From positions 60,660,025 through 60,724,024 of the forward strand of contig CP136068.1 in the NCBI GenBank assembly GCA_032622095.1: a stretch of DNA of 64,000 nucleotides, read 5' to 3'. The notes under the pieces were generated by a model. The model saw nothing but the letters and a program-made list of their open reading frames with translations, was not told the DNA's origin and searched no databases. Below, piece by piece: positions 13,061-28,500 of the stretch (within the stretch, counting starts at the first letter, position 1; the number at the start of each line of letters is the position of its first letter). Source of the stretch: Siphonodentalium dalli. Its lineage: Eukaryota; Mollusca; Scaphopoda; Gadilida; Siphonodentaliidae. The position numbers and the translations under genes are program-made.

Positions 13061-15443
13061 AGGGAGGAACTCATAAGAGTAGACAGGGGGAACTCATATA
13101 AGAGTGGACAGGCAGGAACTCATATAAGAGTGGTCAGGGAGGAACTCATATAAGAGTGGACATGGAGAAACTCATATAAGAGTGGACAGGGAGGAACTCA
13201 TAAGAGTGGACTGGGAGGAACTCATATAAGAGTGGACAGGCAGGAACACATATAAGAGTGGTCAGGGAGGAACTCATATTTGAGTGGACAGGGAGAAACT
13301 CATTAAAGAATGGAAAGGGAGCAACTCATATAAGAGTGGACAAGGGGGAACTCATATAAGAGTGGACAGGCAGGAACCCATATAAGAGTGGACAGGGAGG
13401 AACTCATATAAAGTGGACAGGGAGGAACTCATATAAGAGTGGACAGGGAGGAACTCATATAAAAGTGGACAGGCTGGAACTCATATAAGAGTGGACAGGC
13501 AGGAACTCATAAGAGTGGACAGGGAGGAACTCATAAGAGTGGACAGTGAGGAACTCATAAGAGTGGACATGGAGGAACTCATAAGAGTGGACAGGCAGGA
13601 ACTCATATAAGAGTGGACAGGCAGGAACTCATATAAGAGTGGACAGGCTGGAACTCATATACGAGTGGACAGGCTGGAACTCATATACGAGTGGACAGGC
13701 AGCAACTCATATAATAGTGGACAGGGAGGAACTCATAAGAGAGGACAGGGAGGAACTAATATAAGAGTGGACAGGGAGGAACTAATGTAAGAGTGGACAG
13801 GGAGGAACTAATATAAGAGTGGACAGGGAGGAACTAATATAAGAGTGGACAGGGAGGAACTAATATAAGAGTGGACAGGGAGGAACTCATATAAGAGTGG
13901 ACAGGCTGGAACTCATAAGAGTGGACAGGCTGGAACTCATAAGAGTGGACAGGCAGGAACTCATATAAGAGTGTACAGGGAGGAACTCATAAGAGTGGAC
14001 ATGGAGAAACTCATAAGAGTGGACAGGCTGGAACTCATATACGAGTGGACAGGCAGCAACTCATATAAGAGTGGACAGGGAGGAACTCATATAAGAGAGG
14101 ACAGGGAGAAACTAATATATGAGTGTACAGGGAGGAACTAATATAAGAGTGGACAGGGAGGAACTCATATAAGAGTGGACAGGGAGGAACTCATATAAGA
14201 GTGGACAGGGAGGAACTCATATAAGAGTGGACAGGCAGGAACTCATATAAGAGTGGACAGGCAGGAACTCATATAAGAGTGGACAGGCAGGAACTCATAT
14301 AGCAGTGTACAGGGAGGAACTCATAAGAGTTGACAGTGAGGAACTCATATCAGAGTGGACAGGGAAGAACTCATATAAGAGTGGACATGCAGGAACTCAT
14401 ATAAGAGTGGACAGGCAGGAACTCATATAAGAGTGGACAGGCAGGAACTCATATAGCAGTGTACAGGGAGGAACTCATAAGAGTTGACAGGGAGGAACTC
14501 ACATAAGAGTAGACAGGGAAGAACTCATATAAGAGTGGACATGCAGGAATTCATATAAGAGTGGACAGGGAGGAACTCATATAAGAGTGGACAGGGAGAA
14601 ACTCATAAGAGTGGACAGGGAGGAACTCATAAGAGTGGACATGGAGGAACTCATAAGAGTGGACAGGCAGGAACTCATATAAGAGTGGACAGGCTGGAAC
14701 TCATATACGAGTGGACAGGCTGGAACTCATATACGAGTGGACAGGCAGCAACTCATATAATAGTGGACAGGGAGGAACTCATAAGAGAGGACAGGGAGGA
14801 ACTAATATATGAGTGTACATGGAGGAACTAATATAAGAGTGGACAGGGAGGAACTAATATAAGAGTGGACAGGGAGGAACTAATATAAGAGTGGACAGGG
14901 AGGAACTAATATAAGAGTGGATAGGGAGGAACTAATATAAGAGTGGACAGGGAGGAACTCATATAAGAGTGGACAGGTTGGAACTCATAAGAGTGGACAG
15001 GCTGGAACTCTTAAGAGTGGACAGGCAGGAACTCATATAAGAGTGGACAGGGAGGAACTCATAAGAGTGGACATGGAGGAACTCATAAGAGTGGACAGGC
15101 TGGAACTCATATACGAGTGGACAGGCGGCAACTCATATAAGAGTGGACAGGGAGGAACTCATATAAGAGAGGACAGGGAGGAATTAATATATGAGTGTAC
15201 AGGGAGGAACTAATATAAGAGTGGACAGGGGGGAACTAATATAAGAGTGGACAGGGAGGAACTCATATAAGAGTGGACAGGGAGGAACTCATATAAGAGT
15301 GGACAGGCAGCAACTCATATAAGAGTGGACAGGCAGGAACTCATAAGAGTGGACTGGGAGGAACTCATATAAAAGTGGACAGGCAGGAACACATATAAGA
15401 GTGGTCAGTGAGGAACTCATATTTGAGTGGACAGGGAGAAACT

Positions 15444-18400
15444 CATTAAAGAATGGACAGGGAGCAACTCATATAAGAGTGGACAAGGGGGAACTCATAT
15501 AAAAGTGGACAGGCAGGAACCCATATAAGAGTGGACAGGGAGGAACTCATATAAAGTGGACAGGGAGGAACTCATATAAGAGTGGACAGGCGGGAACTCA
15601 TATAAGAGTGGACAGGCGGTAACTCATATAAGAGTGGACAGGCGGGAACTCATATAAGAGTGGACAGGGAGGAACTCATAAGAGTGGACAGTGAGGAACT
15701 CATAAGAGTGGACATGGAGGAACTCATAAGAGTGGACAGGCAGGAACTCATATAAGAGTGGACAGGCAGGAACTCATATAAGAGTGGACAGGCTGGAACT
15801 CATATACGAGTGGACAGGCTGGAACTCATATACGAGTGGACAGGCAGCAACTCATATAATAGTGGACAGGGAGGAACTCATAAGAGAGGACAGGGAGGAA
15901 CTAATATATGAGTGTACATGGAGGAACTAATATAAGAGTGGACAGGGAGGAACTAATATAAGAGTGGACAAGGAGGAACTAATATAAGAGTGGACAGGGA
16001 GGAACTAATATAAGAGTGGACAGGGAGGAACTAATATAAGAGTGGACAGGGAGGAACTAATATAAGAGTGGACAGGGAGGAACTCGTATAAGAGTGGACA
16101 GGCTGGAACTCATAAGAGTGGACAGGCTGGAACTCATAAGAGTGGACAGGCAGGAACTCATATAAGAGTGGACAGGGAGAAACTCATAAGAGTGGATATG
16201 GAGGAACTCATAAGAGTGGACAGGCTGGAACTCATATACGAGTGGACAGGCAGGAACTCATATAAGAGTGGTCAGGGAGGAACTCATATAAGAGTGGAGA
16301 TGGAGAAACTCATATAAGAGTGGACAGGGAGGAACTCATAAGAGTGGACTGGGAGGAACTCATATAAGAGTGGACAGGCAGGAACACATATAAGAGTGGT
16401 CAGGGAGGAACTCATATTTGAGTGGACAGGGAGAAACTCATTAAAGAATGGACAGGGAGCAACTCATATAAGAGTGGACAAGGGGGAACTCATATAAGAG
16501 TGGACAGGCAGGAACCCATATAAGAGTGGACAGGGAGGAACTCATATAAAGTGGACAGGGAGGAACTCATATAAGAGTGGACAGGGAGGAACTCATATAA
16601 AAGTGGACAGGCTGGAACTCATATAAGAGTGGACAGGCAGGAACTCATAAGAGTGGACAGGGAGGAACTCATAAGAGTGGACAGTGAGGAACTCATAAGA
16701 GTGGACATGGAGGAACTCATAAGAGTGGACAGGCAGCAACTCATATAAGAGTGGACAGGCAGGAACTCATAAGAGTGGACTGGGAGGAACTCATATAAAA
16801 GTGGACAGGCAGGAACACATATAAGAGTGGTCAGTGAGGAACTCATATTTGAGTGGACAGGGAGAAACTCATTAAAGAATGGACAGGGAGCAACTCATAT
16901 AAGAGTGGACAAGGGGGAACTCATATAAAAGTGGACAGGCAGGAACCCATATAAGAGTGGACAGGGAGGAACTCATATAAAGTGGACAGGGAGGAACTCA
17001 TATAAGAGTGGACAGGCGGGAACTCATATAAGAGTGGACAGGCGGAAACTCATATAAGAGTGGACAGGCGGGAACTCATATAAGAGTGGACAGGGAGGAA
17101 CTCATAAGAGTGGACAGTGAGGAACTCATAAGAGTGGACATGGAGGAACTCATAAGAGTGGACAGGCAGGAACTCATATAAGAGTGGACAGGCAGGAACT
17201 CATATAAGAGTGGACAGGCTGGAACTCATATACGAGTGGACAGGCTGGAACTCATATACGAGTGGACAGGCAGCAACTCATATAATAGTGGACAGGGAGG
17301 AACTCATAAGAGAGGACAGGGAGGAACTAATATATGAGTGTACATGGAGGAACTAATATAAGAGTGGACAGGGAGGAACTAATATAAGAGTGGACAAGGA
17401 GGAACTAATATAAGAGTGGACAGGGAGGAACTAATATAAGAATGGACAGGGAGGAACTAATATAAGAGTGGACAGGGAGGAACTAATATAAGAGTGGACA
17501 GGGAGGAACTCGTATAAGAGTGGACAGGCTGGAACTCATAAGAGTGGACAGGCTGGAACTCATAAGAGTGGACAGGCAGGAACTCATATAAGAGTGGACA
17601 GGGAGAAACTCATAAGAGTGGATATGGAGGAACTCATAAGAGTGGACAGGCTGGAACTCATATACGAGTGGACAGGCAGGAACTCATATAAGAGTGGTCA
17701 GGGAGGAACTCATATAAGAGTGGACATGGAGAAACTCATATAAGAGTGGACAGGGAGGAACTCATAAGAGTGGACTGGGAGGAACTCATATAAGAGTGGA
17801 CAGGCAGGAACACATATAAGAGTGGTCAGGGAGGAACTCATATTTGAGTGGACAGGGAGAAACTCATTAAAGAATGGACAGGGAGCAACTCATATAAGAG
17901 TGGACAAGGGGGAACTCATATAAGAGTGGACAGGCAGGAACCCATATAAGAGTGGACAGGGAGGAACTCATATAAAGTGGACAGGGAGGAACTCATATAA
18001 GAGTGGACAGGCGGGAACTCATATAAGAGTGGACAGGCGGTAACTCATATAAGAGTGGACAGGCGGGAACTCATATAAGAGTGGACAGGGAGGAACTCAT
18101 AAGAGTGGACAGTGAGGAACTCATAAGAGTGGACATGGAGGAACTCATAAGAGTGGACAGGCAGGAACTCATATAAGAGTGGACAGGCAGGAACTCATAT
18201 AAGAGTGGACAGGCTGGAACTCATATACGAGTGGACAGGCTGGAACTCATATACGAGTGGACAGGCAGCAACTCATATAATAGTGGACAGGGAGGAACTC
18301 ATAAGAGAGGACAGGGAGAAACTAATATATGAGTGTACATGGAGGAACTAATATAAGAGTGGACAGGGAGGAACTAATATAAGAGTGGACAAGGAGGAAC

Positions 18401-21400
18401 TAATATAAGAGTGGACAGGGAGGAACTAATATAAGAGTGGACAGGGAGGAACTAATATAAGAGTGGACAGGGAGGAACTAATATAAGAGTGGACAGGGAG
18501 GAACTCGTATAAGAGTGGACAGGCTGGAACTCATAAGAGTGGACAGGCTGGAACTCATAAGAGTGGACAGGCAGGAACTCATATAAGAGTGGACAGGGAG
18601 AAACTCATAAGAGTGGATATGGAGGAACTCATAAGAGTGGACAGGCTGGAACTCATATACGAGTGGACAGGCAGGAACTCATATAAGAGTGGTCAGGGAG
18701 GAACTCATATAAGAGTGGAGATGGAGAAACTCAAATAAGAGTGGACAGGGAGGAACTCATAAGAGTGGACTGGGAGGAACTCATATAAGAGTGGACAGGC
18801 AGGAACACATATAAGAGTGGTCAGGGAGGAACTCATATTTGAGTGGACAGGGAGAAACTCATTAAAGAATGGACAGGGAGCAACTCATATAAGAGTGGAC
18901 AAGGGGGAACTCATATAAGAGTGGACAGGCAGGAACCCATATAAGAGTGGACAGGGAGGAACTCATATAAAGTGGACAGGGAGGAACTCATATAAGAGTG
19001 GACAGGGAGGAACTCATATAAAAGTGGACAGGCTGGAACTCATATAAGAGTGGACAGGCAGGAACTCATAAGAGTGGACAGGGAGGAACTCATAAGAGTG
19101 GACAGTGAGGAACTCATAAGAGTGGACATGGAGGAACTCATAAGAGTGGACAGGCAGCAACTCATATAAGAGTGGACAGGCAGGAACTCATAAGAGTGGA
19201 CTGGGAGGAACTCATATAAAAGTGGACAGGCAGGAACACATATAAGAGTGGTCAGTGAGGAACTCATATTTGAGTGGACAGGGAGAAACTCATTAAAGAA
19301 TGGACAGGGAGCAACTCATATAAGAGTGGACAAGGGGGAACTCATATAAAAGTGGACAGGCAGGAACCCATATAAGAGTGGACAGGGAGGAACTCATATA
19401 AAGTGGACAGGGAGGAACTCATATAAGAGTGGACAGGCGGGAACTCATATAAGAGTGGACAGGCGGAAACTCATATAAGAGTGGACAGGCGGGAACTCAT
19501 ATAAGAGTGGACAGGGAGGAACTCATAAGAGTGGACAGTGAGGAACTCATAAGAGTGGACATGGAGGAACTCATAAGAGTGGACAGGCAGGAACTCATAT
19601 AAGAGTGGACAGGCAGGAACTCATATAAGAGTGGACAGGCTGGAACTCATATACGAGTGGACAGGCTGGAACTCATATACGAGTGGACAGGCAGCAACTC
19701 ATATAATAGTGGACAGGGAGGAACTCATAAGAGAGGACAGGGAGGAACTAATATATGAGTGTACATGGAGGAACTAATATAAGAGTGGACAGGGAGGAAC
19801 TAATATAAGAGTGGACAAGGAGGAACTAATATAAGAGTGGACAGGGAGGAACTAATATAAGAATGGACAGGGAGGAACTAATATAAGAGTGGACAGGGAG
19901 GAACTAATATAAGAGTGGACAGGGAGGAACTCGTATAAGAGTGGACAGGCTGGAACTCATAAGAGTGGACAGGCTGGAACTCATAAGAGTGGACAGGCAG
20001 GAACTCATATAAGAGTGGACAGGGAGAAACTCATAAGAGTGGATATGGAGGAACTCATAAGAGTGGACAGGCTGGAACTCATATACGAGTGGACAGGCAG
20101 GAACTCATATAAGAGTGGTCAGGGAGGAACTCATATAAGAGTGGACATGGAGAAACTCATATAAGAGTGGACAGGGAGGAACTCATAAGAGTGGACTGGG
20201 AGGAACTCATATAAGAGTGGACAGGCAGGAACACATATAAGAGTGGTCAGGGAGGAACTCATATTTGAGTGGACAGGGAGAAACTCATTAAAGAATGGAC
20301 AGGGAGCAACTCATATAAGAGTGGACAAGGGGGAACTCATATAAGAGTGGACAGGCAGGAACCCATATAAGAGTGGACAGGGAGGAACTCATATAAAGTG
20401 GACAGGGAGGAACTCATATAAGAGTGGACAGGCGGGAACTCATATAAGAGTGGACAGGCGGTAACTCATATAAGAGTGGACAGGCGGGAACTCATATAAG
20501 AGTGGACAGGGAGGAACTCATAAGAGTGGACAGTGAGGAACTCATAAGAGTGGACATGGAGGAACTCATAAGAGTGGACAGGCAGGAACTCATATAAGAG
20601 TGGACAGGCAGGAACTCATATAAGAGTGGACAGGCTGGAACTCATATACGAGTGGACAGGCTGGAACTCATATACGAGTGGACAGGCAGCAACTCATATA
20701 ATAGTGGACAGGGAGGAACTCATAAGAGAGGACAGGGAGGAACTAATATATGAGTGTACATGGAGGAACTAATATAAGAGTGGACAGGGAGGAACTAATA
20801 TAAGAGTGGACAAGGAGGAACTAATATAAGAGTGGACAGGGAGGAACTAATATAAGAGTGGACAGGGAGGAACTAATATAAGAGTGGACAGGGAGGAACT
20901 AATATAAGAGTGGACAGGGAGGAACTCGTATAAGAGTGGACAGGCTGGAACTCATAAGAGTGGACAGGCTGGAACTCATAAGAGTGGACAGGCAGGAACT
21001 CATATAAGAGTGGACAGGGAGAAACTCATAAGAGTGGATATGGAGGAACTCATAAGAGTGGACAGGCTGGAACTCATATACGAGTGGACAGGCAGGAACT
21101 CATATAAGGGTGGTCAGGGAGGAACTCATATAAGAGTGGACATGGAGAAACTCATATAAGAGTGGACAGGGAGGAACTCATAAGAGTGGACTGGGAGGAA
21201 CTCATATAAGAGTGGACAGGCAGGAACACATATAAGAGTGGTCAGGGAGGAACTCATATTTGAGTGGACAGGGAGAAACTCATTAAAGAATGGACAGGGA
21301 GCAACTCATATAAGAGTGGACAAGGGGGAACTCATATAAGAGTGGACAGGCAGGAACCCATATAAGAGTGGACAGGGAGGAACTCATATAAAGTGGACAG

Positions 21401-24400
21401 GGAGGAACTCATATAAGAGTGGACAGGGAGGAACTCATATAAAAGTGGACAGGCTGGAACTCATATAAGAGTGGACAGGCAGGAACTCATAAGAGTGGAC
21501 AGGGAGGAACTCATAAGAGTGGACAGTGAGGAACTCATAAGAGTGGACATGGAGGAACTCATAAGAGTGGACAGGCAGCAACTCATATAAGAGTGGACAG
21601 GCAGGAACTCATAAGAGTGGACTGGGAGGAACTCATATAAAAGTGGACAGGCAGGAACACATATAAGAGTGGTCAGTGAGGAACTCATATTTGAGTGGAC
21701 AGGGAGAAACTCATTAAAGAATGGACAGGGAGCAACTCATATAAGAGTGGACAAGGGGGAACTCATATAAAAGTGGACAGGCAGGAACCCATATAAGAGT
21801 GGACAGGGAGGAACTCATATAAAGTGGACAGGGAGGAACTCATATAAGAGTGGACAGGCGGGAACTCATATAAGAGTGGACAGGCGGTAACTCATATAAG
21901 AGTGGACAGGCGGGAACTCATATAAGAGTGGACAGGGAGGAACTCATAAGAGTGGACAGTGAGGAACTCATAAGAGTGGACATGGAGGAACTCATAAGAG
22001 TGGACAGGCAGGAACTCATATAAGAGTGGACAGGCAGGAACTCATATAAGAGTGGACAGGCTGGAACTCATATACGAGTGGACAGGCTGGAACTCATATA
22101 CGAGTGGACAGGCAGCAACTCATATAATAGTGGACAGGGAGGAACTCATAAGAGAGGACAGGGAGGAACTAATATATGAGTGTACATGGAGGAACTAATA
22201 TAAGAGTGGACAGGGAGGAACTAATATAAGAGTGGACAAGGAGGAACTAATATAAGAGTGGACAGGGAGGAACTAATATAAGAATGGACAGGGAGGAACT
22301 AATATAAGAGTGGACAGGGAGGAACTAATATAAGAGTGGACAGGGAGGAACTCGTATAAGAGTGGACAGGCTGGAACTCATAAGAGTGGACAGGCTGGAA
22401 CTCATAAGAGTGGACAGGCAGGAACTCATATAAGAGTGGACAGGGAGAAACTCATAAGAGTGGATATGGAGGAACTCATAAGAGTGGACAGGCTGGAACT
22501 CATATACGAGTGGACAGGCAGGAACTCATATAAGAGTGGTCAGGGAGGAACTCATATAAGAGTGGACATGGAGAAACTCATATAAGAGTGGACAGGGAGG
22601 AACTCATAAGAGTGGACTGGGAGGAACTCATATAAGAGTGGACAGGCAGGAACACATATAAGAGTGGTCAGGGAGGAACTCATATTTGAGTGGACAGGGA
22701 GAAACTCATTAAAGAATGGACAGGGAGCAACTCATATAAGAGTGGACAAGGGGGAACTCATATAAGAGTGGACAGGCAGGAACCCATATAAGAGTGGACA
22801 GGGAGGAACTCATATAAAGTGGACAGGGAGGAACTCATATAAGAGTGGACAGGCGGGAACTCATATAAGAGTGGACAGGCGGTAACTCATATAAGAGTGG
22901 ACAGGCGGGAACTCATATAAGAGTGGACAGGGAGGAACTCATAAGAGTGGACAGTGAGGAACTCATAAGAGTGGACATGGAGGAACTCATAAGAGTGGAC
23001 AGGCAGGAACTCATATAAGAGTGGACAGGCAGGAACTCATATAAGAGTGGACAGGCTGGAACTCATATACGAGTGGACAGGCTGGAACTCATATACGAGT
23101 GGACAGGCAGCAACTCATATAATAGTGGACAGGGAGGAACTCATAAGAGAGGACAGGGAGGAACTAATATATGAGTGTACATGGAGGAACTAATATAAGA
23201 GTGGACAGGGAGGAACTAATATAAGAGTGGACAAGGAGGAACTAATATAAGAGTGGACAGGGAGGAACTAATATAAGAGTGGACAGGGAGGAACTAATAT
23301 AAGAGTGGACAGGGAGGAACTAATATAAGAGTGGACAGGGAGGAACTCGTATAAGAGTGGACAGGCTGGAACTCATAAGAGTGGACAGGCTGGAACTCAT
23401 AAGAGTGGACAGGCAGGAACTCATATAAGAGTGGACAGGGAGAAACTCATAAGAGTGGATATGGAGGAACTCATAAGAGTGGACAGGCTGGAACTCATAT
23501 ACGAGTGGACAGGCAGGAACTCATATAAGGGTGGTCAGGGAGGAACTCATATAAGAGTGGACATGGAGAAACTCATATAAGAGTGGACAGGGAGGAACTC
23601 ATAAGAGTGGACTGGGAGGAACTCATATAAGAGTGGACAGGCAGGAACACATATAAGAGTGGTCAGGGAGGAACTCATATTTGAGTGGACAGGGAGAAAC
23701 TCATTAAAGAATGGACAGGGAGCAACTCATATAAGAGTGGACAAGGGGGAACTCATATAAGAGTGGACAGGCAGGAACCCATATAAGAGTGGACAGGGAG
23801 GAACTCATATAAAGTGGACAGGGAGGAACTCATATAAGAGTGGACAGGGAGGAACTCATATAAAAGTGGACAGGCTGGAACTCATATAAGAGTGGACAGG
23901 CAGGAACTCATAAGAGTGGACAGGGAGGAACTCATAAGAGTGGACAGTGAGGAACTCATAAGAGTGGACATGGAGGAACTCATAAGAGTGGACAGGCAGC
24001 AACTCATATAAGAGTGGACAGGCAGGAACTCATAAGAGTGGACTGGGAGGAACTCATATAAAAGTGGACAGGCAGGAACACATATAAGAGTGGTCAGTGA
24101 GGAACTCATATTTGAGTGGACAGGGAGAAACTCATTAAAGAATGGACAGGGAGCAACTCATATAAGAGTGGACAAGGGGGAACTCATATAAAAGTGGACA
24201 GGCAGGAACCCATATAAGAGTGGACAGGGAGGAACTCATATAAAGTGGACAGGGAGGAACTCATATAAGAGTGGACAGGCGGGAACTCATATAAGAGTGG
24301 ACAGGCGGTAACTCATATAAGAGTGGACAGGCGGGAACTCATATAAGAGTGGACAGGGAGGAACTCATAAGAGTGGACAGTGAGGAACTCATAAGAGTGG

Positions 24401-25560
24401 ACATGGAGGAACTCATAAGAGTGGACAGGCAGGAACTCATATAAGAGTGGACAGGCAGGAACTCATATAAGAGTGGACAGGCTGGAACTCATATACGAGT
24501 GGACAGGCTGGAACTCATATACGAGTGGACAGGCAGCAACTCATATAATAGTGGACAGGGAGGAACTCATAAGAGAGGACAGGGAGGAACTAATATATGA
24601 GTGTACATGGAGGAACTAATATAAGAGTGGACAGGGAGGAACTAATATAAGAGTGGACAAGGAGGAACTAATATAAGAGTGGACAGGGAGGAACTAATAT
24701 AAGAATGGACAGGGAGGAACTAATATAAGAGTGGACAGGGAGGAACTAATATAAGAGTGGACAGGGAGGAACTCGTATAAGAGTGGACAGGCTGGAACTC
24801 ATAAGAGTGGACAGGCTGGAACTCATAAGAGTGGACAGGCAGGAACTCATATAAGAGTGGACAGGGAGAAACTCATAAGAGTGGATATGGAGGAACTCAT
24901 AAGAGTGGACAGGCTGGAACTCATATACGAGTGGACAGGCAGGAACTCATATAAGAGTGGTCAGGGAGGAACTCATATAAGAGTGGACATGGAGAAACTC
25001 ATATAAGAGTGGACAGGGAGGAACTCATAAGAGTGGACTGGGAGGAACTCATATAAGAGTGGACAGGCAGGAACACATATAAGAGTGGTCAGGGAGGAAC
25101 TCATATTTGAGTGGACAGGGAGAAACTCATTAAAGAATGGACAGGGAGCAACTCATATAAGAGTGGACAAGGGGGAACTCATATAAGAGTGGACAGGCAG
25201 GAACCCATATAAGAGTGGACAGGGAGGAACTCATATAAAGTGGACAGGGAGGAACTCATATAAGAGTGGACAGGGAGGAACTCATATAAAAGTGGACAGG
25301 CTGGAACTCATATAAGAGTGGACAGGCAGGAACTCATAAGAGTGGACAGGGAGGAACTCATAAGAGTGGACAGTGAGGAACTCATAAGAGTGGACATGGA
25401 GGAACTCATAAGAGTGGACAGGCAGGAACTCATATAAGAGTGGACAGGCAGGAACTCATATAAGAGTGGACAGGCTGGAACTCATATACGAGTGGACAGG
25501 CTGGAACTCATATACGAGTGGACAGGCAGCAACTCATATAATAGTGGACAGGGAGGAACT
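15444..25560 (+). repeat. 2,421-bp higher-order repeat (995 + 995 + 431)
   Basis: A rare marker monomer containing CATTAAAGAATGG occurs at 15,444, 16,439, 16,870, 17,865, 18,860, 19,291, 20,286, 21,281, 21,712, 22,707, 23,702, 24,133 and 25,128. The spacings are 995, 431, 995, 995, 431, 995, 995, 431, 995, 995, 431, 995, which gives an exact 2,421-bp period (2 x 995 + 431). About four periods are present. Small variants (GGCGGAAACTC versus GGCGGTAACTC; ATAAGGGTGG at 21.1 and 23.5 kb) distinguish individual copies. Exact spacing over 10 kb shows recent homogenisation of kilobase units. Confidence 0.93.
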
Positions 25561-28500
25561 CATAAGAGAGGACAGGGAGTAACTAATATATGAGTGTACA
25601 TGGAGGAACTAATATAAGAGTGGACAGGGAGGAACTAATATAAGATTGGACAGGGAGGAACTAATATAAGAGTGGACAGGGAGGAACTAATATAAGAGTG
25701 GACAGGGAGGAACTAATATAAGAGTGGACAGGGAGGAACTCATATAAGAGTGGACAGGCTGGAACTCATAAGAGTGGACAGGCTGGAACTCATAAGAGTG
25801 GACAGGCAGGAACTCATATAAGAGTGGACAGGGAGGAACTCATAAGAGTGGACATGTAGAAACTCATAAGAGTGGACAGGCTGGAACTCATATACGAGTG
25901 GACAGGCAGCAACTCATATAAGAGTGGACAGGGAGGAACTCATATAAGAGAGGACAGGGAGAAACTAATATATGAGTGTACAGGGAGGAACTAATATAAG
26001 AGTGGACAGGGAGGAACTCATATAAGAGTGGACAGGGAGGAACTCATATAAGAGTGGACAGGGAGGAACTCATATAAGAGTGGACAGGCAGGAACTCATA
26101 TAAGAGTGGACAGGCAGGAACTCATATAAGAGTGGACAGGCAGGAACTCATATAGCAGTGTACAGGGAGGAACTCATAAGAGTTGACAGTGAGGAACTCA
26201 TATCAGAGTGGACAGGGAAGAACTCATATAAGAGTGGACATGCAGGAACTCATATAAGAGTGGACAGGCAGGAACTCATATAAGAGTGGACAGGCAGGAA
26301 CTCATATAAGAGTGGACAGGCAGGAACTCATATAGCAGTGTACAGGGAGGAACTCATAAGAGTTGACAGGGAGGAACTCACATAAGAGTAGACAGGGAAG
26401 AACTCATATAAGAGTGGACATGCAGGAATTCATATAAGAGTGGACAGGGAGGAACTCATATAAGAGTGGACAGGGAGAAACTCATAAGAGTGGACAGGGA
26501 GGAACTCATAAGAGTGGACATGGAGGAACTCATAAGAGTGGACAGGCAGGAACTCATATAAGAGTGGACAGGCTGGAACTCATATACGAGTGGACAGGCT
26601 GGAACTCATATACGAGTGGACAGGCAGCAACTCATATAATAGTGGACAGGGAGGAACTCATAAGAGAGGACAGGGAGTAACTAATATATGAGTGTACATG
26701 GAGGAACTAATATAAGAGTGGACAGGGAGGAACTAATATAAGAGTGGACAGGGAGGAACTAATATAAGAGTGGACAGGGAGGAACTAATATAAGAGTGGA
26801 TAGGGAGGAACTAATATAAGAGTGGACAGGGAGGAACTCATATAAGAGTGGACAGGTTGGAACTCATAAGAGTGGACAGGCTGGAACTCATAAGAGTGGA
26901 CAGGCAGGAACTCATATAAGAGTGGACAGGGAGGAACTCATAAGAGTGGACATGGAGGAACTCATAAGAGTGGACAGGCTGGAACTCATATACGAGTGGA
27001 CAGGCAGCAACTCATATAAGAGTGGACAGGGAGGAACTCATATAAGAGAGGACAGGGAGGAATTAATATATGAGTGTACAGGGAGGAACTAATATAAGAG
27101 TGGACAGGGAGGAACTAATATAAGAGTGAACAGGGAGGAACTCATATAAGAGTGGACAGGGAGGAACTCATATAAGAGTGGACAGGCAGCAACTCATATA
27201 AGAGTGGACAGGCAGGAACTCATAAGAGTGGACTGGGAGGAACTCATATAAAAGTGGACAGGCAGGAACACATATAAGAGTGGTCAGTGAGGAACTCATA
27301 TTTGAGTGGACAGGGAGAAACTCATTAAAGAATGGACAGGGAGCAACTCATATAAGAGTGGACAAGGGGGATCTCATATAAGAGTGGACAGACAGGAACC
27401 CATATAAGAGTGGACAGGGAGGAACTCATATAAAGTGGACAGGGAGGAACTCATATAAGAGTGGACAGGAGGGAACTCATATAAGAGTGGACAGGCGGGA
27501 ACTCATATAAGAGTGGACAGGCAGGGACTCATATAAGAGTGGACAGGGAGGAACTCATAAGAGTGGACAGTGAGGAACTCATAAGAGTGGACATGGAGGA
27601 ACTCATAAGAGTGGACAGGCAGGAACTCATATAAGAGTGGACAGGCAGGAACTCATAACAGTGGACAGGCTGGAACTCATAAGAGTGGACAGGCAGGAAC
27701 TCATATACGAGTGGACAGGCAGCAACTCATATAATAGTGGACAGGGAGGAACTCATAAGAGAGGACAGGGAGGAACTAATATAAGAGTGGACAGGGAGGA
27801 ACTAATATAAGAGTGGACAGGGAGGAACTCGTATAAGAGTGGACAGGCTGGAACTCATAACAGTGGACAGGCTGGAACTCATAATAGTGGACAGGCAGGA
27901 ACTCATATAAGAGTGGACAGGCTGGAACTCATATACGAGTGGACAGGCAGCAACTAATATAAGAGTGGACAGGGAGGAACTCATATAAGAGAGGACAGGG
28001 AGAAACTAATATATGAGTGTACAGGGAGGAACTAATATAAGAGTGGACAGGGAGGAACTCATATAAGAGTGGACAGGGAGGAACTCATATAAGAGTGGAC
28101 AGGGAGGAACTCATATAAGAGTGGACAGGGAGAAACTCATATAAGAGTGGACAGGGAGGAACCCATATAAGAGTGGACAGGCAGGAACTCATATAAGAGT
28201 GGACAGGCAGGAACTCATATAAGAGTGGACAGGCAGGAACTCATATAGCAGTGTTCAGGGAGGAACTCATAAGAGTTGACAGTGAGGAACTCATATAAGA
28301 GTGGACAGGGAAGAACTCATATAAGAGTGGACATGCAGGAACTCATATAAGAGTGGACAGGCAGGAACTCATATAAGAGTGGACAGGCAGGAACTCATAT
28401 AGCAGTGTACAGGGAGGAACTCATAAGAGTTGACAGGGAGGAACTCATATAAGATGGACAGGGAAGAACTCATATAAGAGTGGACATGCAGGAATTCATA

